A stretch of DNA of 64,000 bases, taken from the NCBI GenBank assembly GCA_963773625.1, contig CAVZCJ010000007.1:1-64000 (forward strand), in the 5' to 3' direction. The notes below the pieces were generated by a model. The model did not search any database and was not told the origin of the DNA. It saw nothing but the letters and a program-made list of their open reading frames with translations. This DNA comes from DATARH01 sp963773625. GTDB lineage: Bacteria > Pseudomonadota > Alphaproteobacteria > ATCC43930 > CGMCC-115725. The translations under genes were made by a program, and so were the position numbers. Below are positions 63,688 to 64,000 of the stretch, one piece after another (position 1 is the first letter of the stretch; the number at the start of each line of letters is the position of its first letter).

Positions 63688-64000
63688 TCACGACAGGCCC
63701 GCGAAGAAATCGTTGCCCTTGTCGTCGACAACGATAAACGCGGGGAAACCGACCACCTCAATGCGCCAGATCGCTTCCATGCCGAGTTCGGGGTATTCGA
63801 GTAGCTCGACCTTCTTGATGCAGTCCTGCGCCAGCCGCGCCGCCGGACCGCCGATCGAGCCGAGGTAGAACCCGCCGTGCTTCTTGCAGGCTTCGCGAAC
63901 TTCCATGCCGCGATTGCCCTTGGCGAGCGTCACGAAGCTGCCGCCCGCCGCCATGAAACGATCGACATAGGAATCCATGCGTCCCGCCGTCGTCGGCCCG
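63688..64000 (-). CDS. Class I fumarate hydratase, C-terminal part (cut by window end)
   Basis: Last 104 residues of an iron-sulfur (class I) fumarase, the TCA-cycle enzyme that interconverts fumarate and malate. GPTTAGRMDSYVDRFMAAGG with ITLAKGNRG-like (VTLAKGNRGMEVREACKKHG) and YLGSIGGPAARLAQDCIKKV are typical of the Fumerase_C domain. The gene continues beyond the right end of the window. Confidence 0.88.
   Translation of the reverse strand, partial: GPTTAGRMDSYVDRFMAAGGSFVTLAKGNRGMEVREACKKHGGFYLGSIGGPAARLAQDCIKKVELLEYPELGMEAIWRIEVVGFPAFIVVDDKGNDFFAGLS

Overview
The window looks like chromosomal DNA of a GC-rich alphaproteobacterium, probably of the Rhizobiales/Rhodospirillales breadth. 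The evidence is gene content (ModE/ModBC, an NDUFAF6-like protein, a PuuD-type urate oxidase membrane domain, an Fe-type superoxide dismutase, a Flp pilin, a LivHMGF importer) and strong GC bias in third codon positions. No rRNA, tRNA or CRISPR array was seen. The species cannot be named from the sequence alone.

The left part (1-36 kb) is accessory and partly decayed. It holds a MHYT-domain histidine kinase; a periplasmic binding protein next to a membrane GAF/adenylate-guanylate cyclase; a cysteine-rich small protein; a graveyard of Crp/Fnr, histidine-kinase and DadA fragments; a hydantoinase / CoA-transferase / AtzG-like / amidase cluster ended by an IS5-family insertion; a Gfo/Idh/MocA oxidoreductase; a frameshifted IS110 transposase; a chagasin inhibitor convergent with a papain-like protease and a 712-residue unknown protein; a ParA-like ATPase module between two paralogous coiled small genes, one of them broken; a run of solute-binding proteins and a zinc dehydrogenase, several frameshifted; and an IS3-family element. 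Single-base frameshifts are frequent here and rare in the right half, so this is either local gene decay or local sequence error.

A short integrase module (ribbon-helix-helix-like protein plus tyrosine recombinase, 36.2-37.7 kb) separates the two parts and appears to follow the broken end of a MOSC-domain gene.

The right part (38-64 kb) is mostly intact. It holds sodB; a desaturase resembling dihydroceramide delta-4 desaturases; an NDUFAF6-like protein convergent with a PuuD membrane domain and a 30-residue membrane peptide; modE facing modBC; two SDR dehydrogenases around a very large DUF4062-STAND-TM-TPR protein; an EmrB/QacA-type exporter; livHMGF; a divergent operon of a molybdenum hydroxylase large subunit, an ACMSD-like amidohydrolase and a GlcG/HbpS-like protein; an ArsR regulator with a palindromic operator over its start codon facing a radical SAM gene; a Flp pilin; upp; an ECF sigma / anti-sigma / Spy-CpxP-like sensor cluster; and the end of a class I fumarase.

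Themes that connect genes are molybdenum supply (modEBC) with a molybdenum hydroxylase, several binding proteins without permeases, and two sensing modules (binding protein plus cyclase; ECF sigma plus periplasmic sensor). The least described items are the protease / inhibitor / 712-residue protein locus, the STAND protein and the desaturase.
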